Positions 1 through 11,800 of a stretch of DNA of 64,000 nt are shown one piece after another. The stretch comes from Abelmoschus esculentus (taxonomy: Eukaryota; Streptophyta; Magnoliopsida; Malvales; Malvaceae): contig JAUCBN010000013.1 in assembly GCA_035048815.1 (NCBI GenBank), positions 3,670,501-3,734,500 of the forward strand, given 5' to 3'. The notes below the pieces were generated by a model. The model had not been told where the DNA came from. It ran no database searches and saw only the letters and a list, made by a program, of their open reading frames with translations. Position numbers and translations under genes: made by a program. The stretch's first letter is position 1, and each line of letters starts with the position of its first letter.

Positions 1-596
1 TTCAAAATATATTACAGACTATTTTAAAAAAACATTCGACCCAAATAAAATAACAGAATTACAATACATATAGAGTTCAACATAGTACTAAGCGCACTAC
101 ATCTAATAATTGTACTCTGACAACACGGTCGATGCTGAAAGTCCAAACCTTGATGGTGCTCCACGAATCCCGCTCCACCTAACCTACGCACAAAAACAGA
201 TTTCGAACGCTGAGTCAAACAAGCTCAGTGGATACGCCAAACTCGGCCAACATCATGCATATCAAAGCAGTAAAGCATGACATATAAATCACATGCATGG
301 TATGATGGTCTAGCATGCTTGCCTAACACATGGCATAAATGAGTGTATACTATCGCACACAGCATATGAAGATGATATCATCTCTGCAAGAGAAATAAAA
401 CCTCCCTCCTCTCTCCTTCATCCCATTTAGGCATTTACAAAAATGCCCCTAACTTACCACTTGGAAACCCAACACAACAAGACCCAACAAGGCCCAACAC
501 TAACTCGAGGCCCGAAACCACAAAACCCGAGGCCCAAAACCAAGGCCCAACGTCTCGGGCTAACCCAACCCTTGGATCCGAATCCGGGTCGTTACA
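1..596 (-). repeat. 3' LTR of the gypsy element, partial and internally deleted
   Basis: Bases 3-367 match 5549-5913 of the other LTR and 375-596 match 7247-7468, so the two copies are the same LTR. On the minus strand it begins TGTAACGACCCGG at 596. About 164 bp of its far end lie left of the window. It lacks roughly 1.3 kb that the other copy has (5914-7215) plus a further 24 bp, see findings. Confidence 0.93.
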
Positions 597-609
597 ACTC
601 TCCCCTCCT
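597..609 (-). other. Polypurine tract of the gypsy element
   Basis: Minus strand reads AGGAGGGGAGAGT directly abutting the TG of the 3' LTR, the expected site of plus-strand DNA priming in LTR retrotransposons. Confidence 0.85.
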
Positions 610-631
610 AAAAGAAAATTTCGTCCTCGAA

Positions 632-1369
632 ATTTACCTGTCAGGAAGAGATGAGGATACTGAGCTCTCATGTCCTTCTCCGGCTCCCACGTGGCCTATT
701 CGATCCCATGGTTCCTCCACAACACTTTTACCAAAGGTATACTCTTATTTCTAAGCTCTTTGACTCCTCTATCCACGATTCCGATGGGCCTTTCCTTGTA
801 AGTCAAATCCATATTGACTTTTCGATTTCCTCAAGCTGAACCACATGTGAGGGATCGGAACGGTAACGTCTCAACATAGACACGTGGAACACATCATGTA
901 TACGTGCCAACTCCGGAGGCAAAGCTAGCCGATAGGCTACCGGTCCAACCCTCTGAAGCACCTCGTACGGCCCGATATACCTTGGGCTCAACTTTCCTTT
1001 CTGACCAAACCGGATGATACCCTTCCATGGAGATACCTTGAGAAACAACTTCTCATCAAGCTCATACTCGATGTACTTACGCTTCTTATTCGCAAAAGCC
1101 TTTTGCCTATCAAAAGCTGCTTGTAACCTCTCATTGATGATCTGAACTTTCTCTTCAGTTTTCTTAACAAGTTCTGAACCCAATATCTTCCTCTCATTGA
1201 GCTCTGTCCAACACAAGGGTGTCCTACACCTGCGCCCGTACAAGGCCTCAAAATGAGCCATCTTGATGCTCGACTGATAACTGTTGTTGTAAGCAAACTC
1301 TACCAACGGTAACTGCTCCTCCCAGCTACGAGCAAAGTCTATCGCACAACACCGAAGCATATCCTCCAA
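632..1369 (-). pseudogene. Gypsy integrase C-terminal part and chromodomain remnant
   Basis: The 188-residue open stretch at 803-1369 carries the end of the integrase core (LVEFAYNNSYQ, EALYGRRCRTP) and the C-terminal part (GPYEVLQRVGPVAYRL, HDVFHVSMLRRY). Downstream, 640-800 encodes in shifted frames a chromodomain-like stretch (VKVLWRNH, ATWEPE) and the element's last residues (QYPHLF, GKFRGRNF). A frameshift near 800 and an in-frame TAG in the chromodomain break it. Chromodomain integrases are known to direct insertion toward particular chromatin; this copy cannot make one. Confidence 0.88.
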
Positions 1370-1372
1370 GAT

Positions 1373-3536
1373 CTAGATAACTCTCTCAGACTGTTCCTCG
1401 GTCTGAGGATGAAAAGCTATACTGAAGCGTAACTTAGTGTCTAGAGCCTCGTGGATAGACCTCCACAACCTCGCTGTGAACCTCGGATCCCTATCCGATA
1501 TGATCGATGAAGGCACACCATACAACCTCAAGATCTCCTTGATGTACAACTGAGCCAACATTTCCAAACTGAAGTTCATCCTCACTGGTAAGAAGTGAGA
1601 TGACTTGGTCAACCTGTCAACTATGACCCATATAGCATCATGCTTCCTCAACGTCATCGGTAATCCGGTGACAAAGTCCATGGTCACATGATCCCACTTC
1701 CACTGTAGAATCTGGATAGGCTGTAGCAACCCTGAAGGTACCTGATGTTCCGCTTTCACTTGCTGACATGCCAAACACCTTGTCACAAACTCTGACACAT
1801 CTCTCTTCAAGCACGGCCACCAAAAGAAAGGACGAAGATCCTGGTACATCTTGTTACTACCCGGATGAACAAAAAACGGACTACGCTGAGCTTCCCTCAA
1901 GATACGATCCTTCAAATCCTTTAAGGCGGGAACACACAACCGATCCTGAAAGTACAAGAAACCATCATCTCGTATCTTAAAGTCTGACGACTCACCCCTC
2001 TGAACAGCCTCTAACTGAGCTACCAACTCCTCGTCTAACATTTGTGCCCTATTTATCTCCTGAACAAGCGTGGGCTCCACACGCAACTCAGCTAAAAGAC
2101 CTCCATCATCGGTCATCCTCAACCGAGCAAACAAAGCTCTCAAATCCGACATGGACTTCCTACTCAAAGTATCAGCGACCACATTCGCCTTGCCCGGATG
2201 ATACTCTATGACACAGTCATAGTCCTTTAACAACTCTATCCACCGATGTTGTCTCAGATTTAACTCTCTCTGGATAAGCAGATATTTCAAACTCTTGTGG
2301 TTGGTGTAGATGTAGTATTTCTCCCTATAGAGATAATGCCTCCATATCTTTAAAGCGAAGATAACTGCTGTAAGCTCAAGATCATGTGTAGTATAGTTCC
2401 TCTCATGGGTTTTCAACTGTCTCGAGGCGTAAGCAACCACCTTACCCTCCTGCATGAGCACACAACCTAACTCATTCAAGGAAGCATCACTAAACACCAC
2501 ATAATCTTTTCCCGGTTCTGGTTGCATCAAGACCGGTGCCTCGGTCAGATAAGCTTTCAATTGCTCAAAACTTTGTTATCTTCTCTCGTTCCACACGAAC
2601 GAGACTCCTTTTCTGAAGCAACTTGGTCAAAGGTGCCGCTAAGATCGAAAAACACTTAATGAACCTCCTATAGTATCCGGCAAGTCCAAGAAAGCTACGG
2701 ACTTCCGATACATTCCTCGGTGGTTTCCATTCCACCACAGCTTGTACCTTCTGTGGATCTACTCGAATCTCATCCGTTGCGACTATGTGGCCAAGAAACG
2801 CCACCTCAGACAACCAAAACTCGCACTTACTAAACTTGGCGTACAGACGTTTATCCCTCAACACCTAAAGAACAACTCTAAGGTGGTAGTCATGCTCCTC
2901 CTCCGAGCGTGAATACACCAAGATGTCATCGATGAACACAACCACAAACTGATCTAGATACGGTTGAAAGATCCGGTTTATGAAGTCCATAAAAGTTGTG
3001 GGTGCATTCGTGAGCCCAAACGGCATCACTAGAAACTCATAGTGTCCATACCGCGTCCTAAAAGCAGTCTTCTGGACATCCTCATCCACCACCTTTAATT
3101 GATAGTACCCTGACCTCAAGTCTATCTTAGAAAACACACGGGCACCTCTCAACTGATCAAAGAGATCATCGATCCTAGGAAAAGGATAACGATTCTTGAT
3201 CGTGACCTTATTGAGTTGATGGTAGTCGATGTACATCCTCATCGATCCATCATTCTTCTTAACAAACAAAACCAGTGCTCCCCACGGTGACACACTCGGT
3301 CTGATAAAACTTCTCTCAAGCAACTCCTGAATCTGTTATTTTAACTCTCTCGTCTCTGTCGGTGCCATACGATAAGATGATATGGACACTGGTGCTATAC
3401 CAGGCAACATCTCTATCCGAAACTCCAACTCACGATCGGGAGGTAAACCAGGTAACTCCTCTGGGAAAACATCGGGATACTTGTAGACTGTCCTCAAGTT
3501 CTCTAAAGCTGGGCTATCAACACTCACCTCCACCAC
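1373..3536 (-). pseudogene. Gypsy reverse transcriptase, RNase H and integrase N-terminal/core region
   Basis: Minus-strand order: linker PDVFPEELPGLPP (3336-3536), RT (2865-3323; FSKIDLRSGYYQL and catalytic FIDDILVYS), RT thumb (2565-2864; FLGLAGYYRRFI), RNase H (VVFSDASLNELG, ASRQLK), integrase zinc finger of H2C2 type (HPGSNKMYQDL, CLACQQVKAEH) and integrase core (WVIVDRLTKSSHF, ISDRDPRFT). Stops or shifts between 3324-3335, 2861-2865, 2561-2564 and 1370-1372 split it. In an intact element this polyprotein copies and integrates the element. Confidence 0.93.
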
Positions 3537-3563
3537 GTGAGCTAAGAAAGCCTCACAACCTTA

Positions 3564-5222
3564 CTAGATCAACCTCAGAGCTGTCAACGCTGACACCATA
3601 TTCGGTAAACACGGGTTTCTTTCACCCCTCACAACAAGCTTAGAACCATCTGCCACTCTGAGCTTCAAACTCTTGGATCTGCACCCCAAACTTGCATCAT
3701 GTTCAAACAACCAATCCATCCCTAGGATTGCGTCGAACTCCTGAAACAACAAGACCATAAGATCGGCCGGGAAGATGGATCCTTGTACCTCGATCGGACA
3801 CCTCCGATACACCTTATCCACCAGCACATCCAACCCCAAAGGGTTTGTCACACTAACCCTTATCTCAAGATCCTCCGCTGGTAACCCCCACTGCTGAGAT
3901 ATCCCACTACGGATATACGAGTGGGTAGACCTCGAGTCCACAAGGGCAACTATAGGTACAGAAAACAAACTGAACGTACCTGCGATCAAATTGGTAGCAG
4001 CACAGTCCTCATGTGCCCTCACAGTATACTGTCTCGCCGGTGCTCTAGCGGTGGACTGAAAGGTACCCCCTGAAGCATGGCTAACTCCGCCACGAGAGAA
4101 CCCACAACCTCTCTGAGCCTGGAACACAGTCCTCTGAGCCTGACCGGGAAGAGACGTCACAACCTCAGGACAGTCCCTAAGAAGGTGATCCGGGGACCCA
4201 CACTGAAAACAAGCTCTAGCATTGCCCCAACACTCTCCTCGATGGGTCCGGCCACAACATCTGCAAGTCTGAACACTAACGCTGACACTCCTCTGTAAAC
4301 TCTCTGGACCCCCAGCAGAAGAAGACACAGACTGCCTCCTACGTCTCGCAGACTCTGACCTTTGATCTGACCTCGAACTCTGATTCGACGCTCCTCTGTT
4401 CTAGTTCCAACAGTTCCTACTTCTACCAGGGTGGGACTGAAAGTTACCCGCATGACTCTGATTGGCTCCACCGGAGACTCTCTGGCCAATAGACGACCCG
4501 TAGGTCAAACCCTGAACCTGCTCTAACGATTTAGCACTGGCAGCTAACTCAGAAAACACTGTAGGTGGTCTAGCAGTAAGATAAGTCTGGATCTCCTTCC
4601 TCAGACCTCTCAAGAACCTCTTGCATCTCATCTTCTCGGTAGCAACAAGCTCCGGGGCATATCGGCTCAACTGAAGGAACTCCTACTCATAAGCAAAGAC
4701 CGAATGGTTCCCCTAAACCAGATGAGTAAACCGCTCCCTCAACATATTGATGTGAGTCTCGCCTACGTACTTGCTCTCGAACTCCTCAAGAAAGTCCCCC
4801 CACTTAGGACGATGGGGATACCAACCCTACTCAACAGTCTCCCACCACTCTCTCACGTTGCCCTTGAGAAGAGACAACACACACGATAGCTTATCTTCTG
4901 ACCTCAGCCTCATTTGTCTCATGAACCACCTTATATCGTGCAACCACTGATCTGCCTGTACGGGATTATCCTGTCCCGTACCAAAGAAGTCAACAGCACC
5001 CTGTCCCCGTACCCTCTCAACCGGTGCCTCATGAGGCGCAGAAGACGGCCTCGGTATAACTCTCACTATCCTACGCAGTGTACGGTTCAACTGAGCAAAG
5101 TAGTTGGCCCCTTGACCAATTGCGTTATCCGATGACACCTCCTCATCGGGCTCATACTCATAGTCGGAGTCTCCTCCTCGAGAACCCCGGCTCTCCTCCT
5201 GATCTCTCACGCGTCTAGGCAT
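3564..5222 (-). pseudogene. Gypsy gag and aspartic protease
   Basis: Start chosen at ATG 5222 (MPRRVRDQEE), just downstream of the primer site. The capsid-type retrotransposon gag domain lies at about 4400-5030 (QADQWLHDIRWFM, LLKGNVREWWE, FLRGLRKEIQTYL), broken by stops at 4824-4826 and around 4680. A CCHC zinc knuckle with C-x2-C-x4-H-x4-C spacing (CFQCGSPDHLLRDC) is near 4180-4225. The protease active site reads VDSRSTHSY near 3930, where DSG is usual, so the catalytic motif has lost its Gly. A stop near 3563 separates it from RT. Confidence 0.9.
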
Positions 5223-5366
5223 GCTGCACAACAACCACAAACAGGATTACACTATCGAAATTTCAGCTTTAAAAGAAGTATTATATCGACGCGTGGGTAA
5301 GTACTAGTCTAACACCTATATAACACACTAGACTCCCCCGAGGACTCCTAGAACCGACTCAACCTA

Positions 5367-5379
5367 GGCTCTGATACCA
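5367..5379 (-). other. Primer binding site (tRNA-iMet)
   Basis: Minus strand reads TGGTATCAGAGCC, complementary to the 3' end of plant initiator methionine tRNA, five bases inside the LTR boundary at 5385. This fixes the element's orientation and the LTR edge. Confidence 0.93.
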
Positions 5380-5384
5380 CTAAA

Positions 5385-7468
5385 TGTAATACCCGACCCA
5401 AATGTCATAATGGGCCTCTGGCCCAAAACCCATATTTCAAAATTTCCTTTAAAAGTCCAATAATAAAAATCACGTAAAGTGCAAAACCAATTTCATAGTC
5501 CACTTAAATTAAAACAAGCCCAAAATAATTCAAAGTAAATCGAAGCTCCAAAATATATTACAGACTATTTTAAAAAAACATTCAACCCAAATAAAATAAC
5601 AGAGTTACAATACATATAGGGTTCAACATAGTACTAAGCCCACTACATCTAATAACTGTACTCTGACAACACGGTCGATACTGAAAGTCCAAACCTTGAT
5701 GGTGCTCCACGAATCCCGCTCCACCTAACCTATACACGAAAACAAATTTTGAACGCTGAGCCACACAAGCTTAGTGGATACGCCAAACTCGGCCAACATC
5801 ATGCATATCAAAGCAGTAAAGCATGACATATAAATCACATGCATGATATGATGGTCTAGCATGCTTGCCTAACACATGGCATAAATGAGTGTATACTATC
5901 GCACACAGCATATACAGTCATATAGGTCAACACACAAGAGCGAGGCCCGCGTCCATACAGCATCGGGATTCTACACTCAGGATTTAGGCCGCCCTCAAAT
6001 CTTATTCCCGGAATGTTACATCAGACATCTTCGAACGAGGCCGCCCAACACTCGGAATAAAAGTCTTCAATCGTCACCCGACATGTTACATCGGATGACC
6101 TTCGATGTGTTACAACACTTATAGATATCCGGATTTCCAACTCACAGGGACTCAAACCACACAAACGATCCACCTAGGATCTTACCACATCAAGATATAT
6201 TAATCCTTATCATACTTAAGTCTTTCGGGGTTATGATTATCAATCTTAGTCCGATGATTCATTTCATAGCTTTCAGATTTAAGTATTTATTTATTAAGAT
6301 CACCAAAACCCTAAATTCTACCCAACTTAGCCAAAACACACAAGGGTATCGGTACCCTTAAGTAGGGTATCGAAACACCCTGTATCGATACCCACCCAAA
6401 GAGGGTATCGAAACACACAGGTATCGAAACAAGCATCGATACCATTGACCAACTTCAAAAGTCAACAGAAAGAGGAGGACCCGTTTCGATACAGGTATCG
6501 ATACAAAAAAGTTTTTTGAATCCTCGGTATCGAAACATAGTTCGATACCCCTGGGCAATAAGCCAAAATATACTCATGGGTATCGATACCCTTTACACTA
6601 AGGACGGTTCTGCACTTAGAAATTCTAGATTTTGAACCCCAAACTTAATCTAATCAATTCTAAAGTGTTCCTACTCAATATTAATGATGTTTAGAGTATT
6701 TTAACACCAATTTTCAACCCTTAATCACATTAATACAAATTTCACCATTAAAACACCCAAAGCATAAACCAAGCATCCATGCACAAAACCTACATGTATA
6801 CTAACTACCGTGAAATGCATGATGATTAGAAGAGTTGGGAGTACCAACCTATTGCAAAACAGCAACCAAACAGCAACCCCGAGCTCCAAGCTCCACCTCA
6901 AACTTTCCCCTTCCCAAAGCTTGAAGAAGGCTCTCCCACTTGTTTCTCTATAAAGGGAAAAACAAGGAGTGAATTAGACACCTTCCTAGAGTCTAAAACA
7001 CCAGAAAAACTCAGATTAACACCCTCAAAAACCTATTCCCGAACTCAACCCAAAACCCCTCTTAAACCTCCATCTCCATCAAACCCACTCATCTTTACCT
7101 TGTTTTGTAGATCCACAATAGCCCTATAACATCTCTTCTACCATAAAAACGAGGTTCCAAACATAACTCTTAAAGATCTTACCTTTAACTAAGTCTTCTT
7201 GCAACCAAGGGATATGAAGATGGGAAGAAAAAAGAAGAAGGAGATGATATCATCTCTGCAGGAGAAATAAAACCTTCCTCCTCTCTCCTTCATCCCATTT
7301 AGACATTTACAAAAATGCCCCTAACTTACCACTTGGAAACCCAACACAACAAGACCCAACAAGGCCCAACACTAACTCGAGGCCCGAAACCACAAAACTC
7401 GAGGCCCAAAACCAAGGCCCAACGTCTCGGGCTAACCCAACCCTCAGATCCGAATCCGGGTCGTTACA
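5385..7468 (-). repeat. 5' LTR of the gypsy element, 2084 bp
   Basis: On the minus strand it starts TGTAACGACCCGG (7468) and ends CGGGTATTACA (5385), i.e. TG...CA. It is the longer of the two LTRs. 6343-6591 contains a cluster of TATCG motifs, many in palindromes such as GTATCGATAC. No coding potential; short open frames inside are incidental. Confidence 0.93.
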
Positions 7469-7475
7469 GTATGTG

Positions 7476-8037
7476 CCTAAATTAAGATATGTTATAACCT
7501 TAGTTATATGCATAAAATTAGGTAAATAAAACTTTAGTACTTATTGCATAAAGCTTTAGCAATAAAACTATAGAATATGTCTAGAGATCTAAATAATTTA
7601 TTTAATTAGATAATTAGCCGTAACAACTTTAATTAAATAAAATTATAATAAGATCTCATAAGGACTAGACATAAAATAAAGTTTAGGGTTAATATCTAGC
7701 TAAGTGATTTTAATAATTTTATTTAGTTAAAGACTAGCCATAGCATCTTTAGTTAAATAAAATTACTAAGGTTAAAAATCACATAAAGAAAACTTAAATA
7801 TTAAATCCCTTAATATTAAGATAAAAATTTATTAGATGAATTTTTATAATTACCCACAGGAGTTATAAAAAGAAATTTAATAATTTTTATATAAAGGATA
7901 GAAAATATTCTATCAAAATGAATCTAATTGAATTAAAAATTTAGCCCACATGCAATTTTTATGTCACTAGATTTATTATTTCTATAATTTGTATTGGTAA
8001 ATTATAGCTTAAGTTATGCCTCAAATTTATATTAAGC
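7476..8037 (+). repeat. Array of about eight consecutive hairpins in the copia leader
   Basis: Inverted-repeat arms by eye: H1 7476-7498/7503-7522; H2 7533-7547/7559-7572; H3 7579-7612/7629-7670; H4 7704-7733/7746-7782; H5 7821-7849/7863-7890; H6 7917-7941/7954-7977; H7 7982-7990/7999-8007 (perfect 9 bp, loop GTATTGGT); H8 8007-8012/8032-8037. The array ends at the gag ATGs (8038, 8042). Apical loops of H3-H6 are related: TTAGCCGTAACA, CTAGCCATAGCA, TTACCCACAGG, TAGCCCACATGC. H3 and H4 arms are clearly homologous, pointing to unit duplication. Function unknown. Confidence 0.8.
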
Positions 8038-8041
8038 ATGT

Positions 8042-8821
8042 ATGTCAATTTATTTTGTAGCATTATTACCTGTGAATATCTCTGATAATAGAGTAGATAT
8101 CCCTAAATTAACTAGTGAGAACTTTAAGTTCTGGAAGGAAGGTATTCTTCTGCAATTAGAGTCTATAGATATTGACTATGCTATAAGGAAATCTGAGCCA
8201 CATATCAGTGACACCAACAGTCAGGATGATCTTGCTCTATATGAAAAGTGGGAGCGATCCAATCGCTTAAGTATTATGTTCATTAAGAGCAAGGTTCCTG
8301 CTGATGTTCGTGGCTCAATGAAGCATTATGAGAATGTCCAAGAGCTATTAAAGGCTATAGAGAAACAGTTTCAAACTTCTCAAAAGTCTTTAGCCAACAC
8401 CTTAATTATGAAGTTCACATCTCTAAGGCTCACTACGGTAAGAGGTGTGCGTGAACACATCAATAAGATGCATGATTTGGCAGCTCGACTTAAAGCACTT
8501 GAGGTTGAAATGTTTGAATTTTTCCTGGTGCACTATATATTGAACACTCTTCCTCCTCAATACGGGCCATTTAAGATCTCTTATAACAAACATAAAGATA
8601 AATGATCTATTGATGATCTTTTGACCATGTGTGATTAAGAAGAGGGTAGGCTCGTACTAGAGATGGGAGAGAGTGCACTGACGGTTACTCAAAGAAAGCA
8701 TTCAGTCCAAGCCAAGCAAAAAGGGAAAGCTAAAATACAACCCCAAGCTGACATCAAGAAAGAATTCACGTGTTTCTTCTGTAAAAAGAAGGGACACATG
8801 AAGAAGGACTGTCAAGTATAA
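8042..8821 (+). pseudogene. Copia gag with CCHC zinc knuckle
   Basis: 187 residues are open from ATG 8042 (KLTSENFKFWKEGI, LPPQYGPFKISY: the UBN2-type gag of plant copia elements). TGA at 8603 is followed in the same frame by DDLLTMCD, another stop, and the zinc knuckle CFFCKKKGHMKKDC at 8771-8812 (C-x2-C-x4-H-x4-C). ATG 8038 directly upstream is in another frame. Gag would form the cytoplasmic particle; this copy is truncated. Confidence 0.88.
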
Positions 8822-8859
8822 GGGATGGCTTGAAAAGAAAGGTAAATCAATCTCACTCG

Positions 8860-11800
8860 TTTGCTTTGAGTCAAATCTGGTTAATGTTAATTATAACACA
8901 TGGTGGATTGATTCTGGTTCTACAATCCATGTCTCAAATTCCTTACAGGGATTAAAAAACCTGAGGAACCAGTGGGAGCTGAGCGATACATCTATTCAGG
9001 AAACAAGATGCAATCGCATGTGGAAGCTATTGGGACCTGTGCATTAGTGCTTAATAGTGACTTTGTTTTAATTTTAGAAAAGATTTTTTGTATTCCTAGT
9101 TTTTCTAGAAATTTAATTTCTGTTTCAAGACTTGTACCTTTTGGGTATTGTTTTAATTTTTCAAATGTTGGTTTCAATTTATTTTATAAATCTGAAATTG
9201 TTGGAAATAGAATTTTATGTGATGGTCTTTACTCTATTGATTTACAAAAAATAATGTCACTCATAATGTTATGCACATTCAAACTGGTATTAAACGAAGT
9301 GTTATAAATGAAGATTCTTCTACCTTATGGTATCGGATATTAATTCATATCTCCATTGAAAGGATTAAAAGATTAGTAAATGATAGGATACTCAATACCT
9401 TAGATTTTACTAATTTTGATATTTGTGTAGACTGCATTAAGGGTAAGCAGACTAACAAGTCAAAGAAAGGTGCCAAGAGGAGTTCAACCATATTGGAAAT
9501 CATCCATTATGATATATGTTGCCCAGATATGGATGTGCAAGGTCAAAAATACTTCATCACTTTCATAGAAGATTACTCACGATACATGTATCTCTAAATG
9601 CTTCATCATAAAAGTGAAGCGTTAGAAGCCTTTAAAGTTTTCAAGGCTGAAGTAGAGAAACAATGCGGTAAGCAAATAAAGATTGTGAGAACAGATAGAG
9701 GTGGTGAGTATTATGGTAGATACACAGAAGATGGACAAGTACATGGTCCATTTGCGAAGTTTCTTCAAGACAACGGTATAGTTGCCTAATACACTATGCC
9801 AGGCTCGCCTGATCAGAATTGTGTTGCGGAAAGAAGAAATCGAACTTTAATGGACATGGTGTGAAGTATGCTTAGTAGCTCTAAGCTATCTAAGTCTTTG
9901 TGGGTTGAAGCTCTCAAGACGGCTGTGTATATATTAAACCGTATTTCAACTAAGGTTGTCTCAAAGACACCTTTTGAGTTATTCAAAGGTTAGAAATCGA
10001 GTTTGTGACATATACGCGTATGGGGATGCCCGTTTGAAGTGAGAGTTTATAACCCATAAGAAAAGAAACTGGACCCAAGGACTATTAGTGGGTATTTCAT
10101 TGGATATGCCGAAAAGTCCAAAGGTTACAAATTCTATTGTCCATCTAATAGCACTAGAATTGTGGAATCAAGAAATGCAAAATTTCTTGAAAATGACTCA
10201 ATCAGTGGGAGTGATCTGTCTCAGGATTCAATACCCGTAGATCAACCATCCACTTCAAGTGAGAGATTGGTTATCATATATAACACCCCCCAAGCTCAAT
10301 CGGGTGTTGAACAACCAATCAATGAAGTTCCACAAGCTGCTGAAAACACTCAAGTAGATCAAGTTGTTCAAGAAATTCCAGAAATTATTGAACAACCAGT
10401 TGAACAACATGATCCACAAGAGAATATTGATTCAACATTAAAAAGATCTATTAGAGAAAGAAAATCAGCAATTTCTAGTGATTATTTTGTGTATTTATAA
10501 GAATCTGACTATAATGTTGGAGCTGAAAATGACCCTGAGTCATTTTTATGTGCCATGAGCTGCAATGAGTCACAATTATGGTATGATGCTATGAAGGATG
10601 AGATGAATTCTATGAAGAGCAACGAAGTTTGGGATCTTGTACCGTTGCCTGATGGTGTAAAAGCCATTGGATATAAATGGGTCTTCAAAACAAAAAGAGA
10701 CTCAAAAGGCAACATAGAAAGATATAAAGCAAGACTCGTTGCTAAAGGATTCACTCAGCGAGAAGGAATCGATTACACTGAGACTTTTAGTCCAGTATCT
10801 AAGAAAGATTCCTTACGCATTTTGTTAGCATTAGTAGCTCAATTTGATTTTGAGTTACAATAGATGGATGTGAAAACTGTCTTTCTTAACGGTGATCTAA
10901 AGGAAGAGGTATACATGAAACAACCTGAAGGATTTTCCTCTAGTGATGGTGATCACTTAGTTTGCAAGTTAAAGAAATCCATATATGGATTGAAACAAGC
11001 CTCCCGCCAGTGGTATTTAAAATTCCATAAAGTTATCTATTCATTTGGTTTTGTTGAGAATATCATGGATCAATGTATATACCAGAAGGTCAATGGGAGT
11101 AAAATTTGTTTCCTTATCCTATATGTGGATGACATTTTACTTGCAACGAATGACAGGGGTATGTTACATGAAGTGAAACAATTTCTTTCTAAAAACTTTG
11201 ATATGAAAGATATGGGTGATGCATCTTATGTCATTGGCATTAAGATTCATCGTGATAGACATAAAGGTATCTTAGGTCTATCTCAAGAAACCTATATTAA
11301 CAAAGTTTTAGAAAGGTTTCGGATAAAAGATTGTTCACCTAGTGTTGCTTCTATCGTGAAGGGTGATAAGTTCAATTTGAACCAATACCTGAAGAACAAA
11401 TTTGAGAAGGAGCAAATGAGAAACATTCCATATGCTTCTTTTGTTAGAAGCCTGATGTATGCTCAAGTCTGTACAAGACCTGACATTGCATTTGCCGTTG
11501 GGATGTTGGGAAGATATCAGAGTAATCCGGGTATAGACCACTAGAAAGCTACAAAGAAGGTTTTGAGATACCTCAAAGGGATAAAAGAATACATGCTTAT
11601 ATATAGACGATCCGATCATTTGGAGGTGATTGGCTACTCCGATTCGGACATTGTTGGTTGTGTTGATTCACGTAAATCAACATCAGGTTACATATTTATG
11701 TTTGCCGGCGGAGCTATTTCTTGGAGGAGCATTAAGCAGACTTTGACTGCTACTTCCACTATGGAGGCCGAGTTCATTTCATGTTTTGAGGCTACCTCAC

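Larger units (their letters stand above)
1..7468 (-). mobile_element. Ty3/gypsy LTR retrotransposon, Del/Tekay-type chromovirus, left end cut by window
   Basis: Read on the minus strand the order is LTR (5385-7468), tRNA-iMet primer site, gag, protease, reverse transcriptase, RNase H, integrase, chromodomain, polypurine tract, LTR (596 leftwards). RT before integrase defines Ty3/gypsy. The remnant chromodomain after integrase, and the terminal residues just before the polypurine tract, are the Del/Tekay pattern. The reading frame is broken many times (for example near 1370, 2562, 3330, 3550, 4680 and 4826), so it is not autonomous. The right flank after 7468 is copia leader, so this element inserted into the copia element; the putative target duplication on this side is GTATG (7469-7473), its partner lies outside the window. 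Confidence 0.95.
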
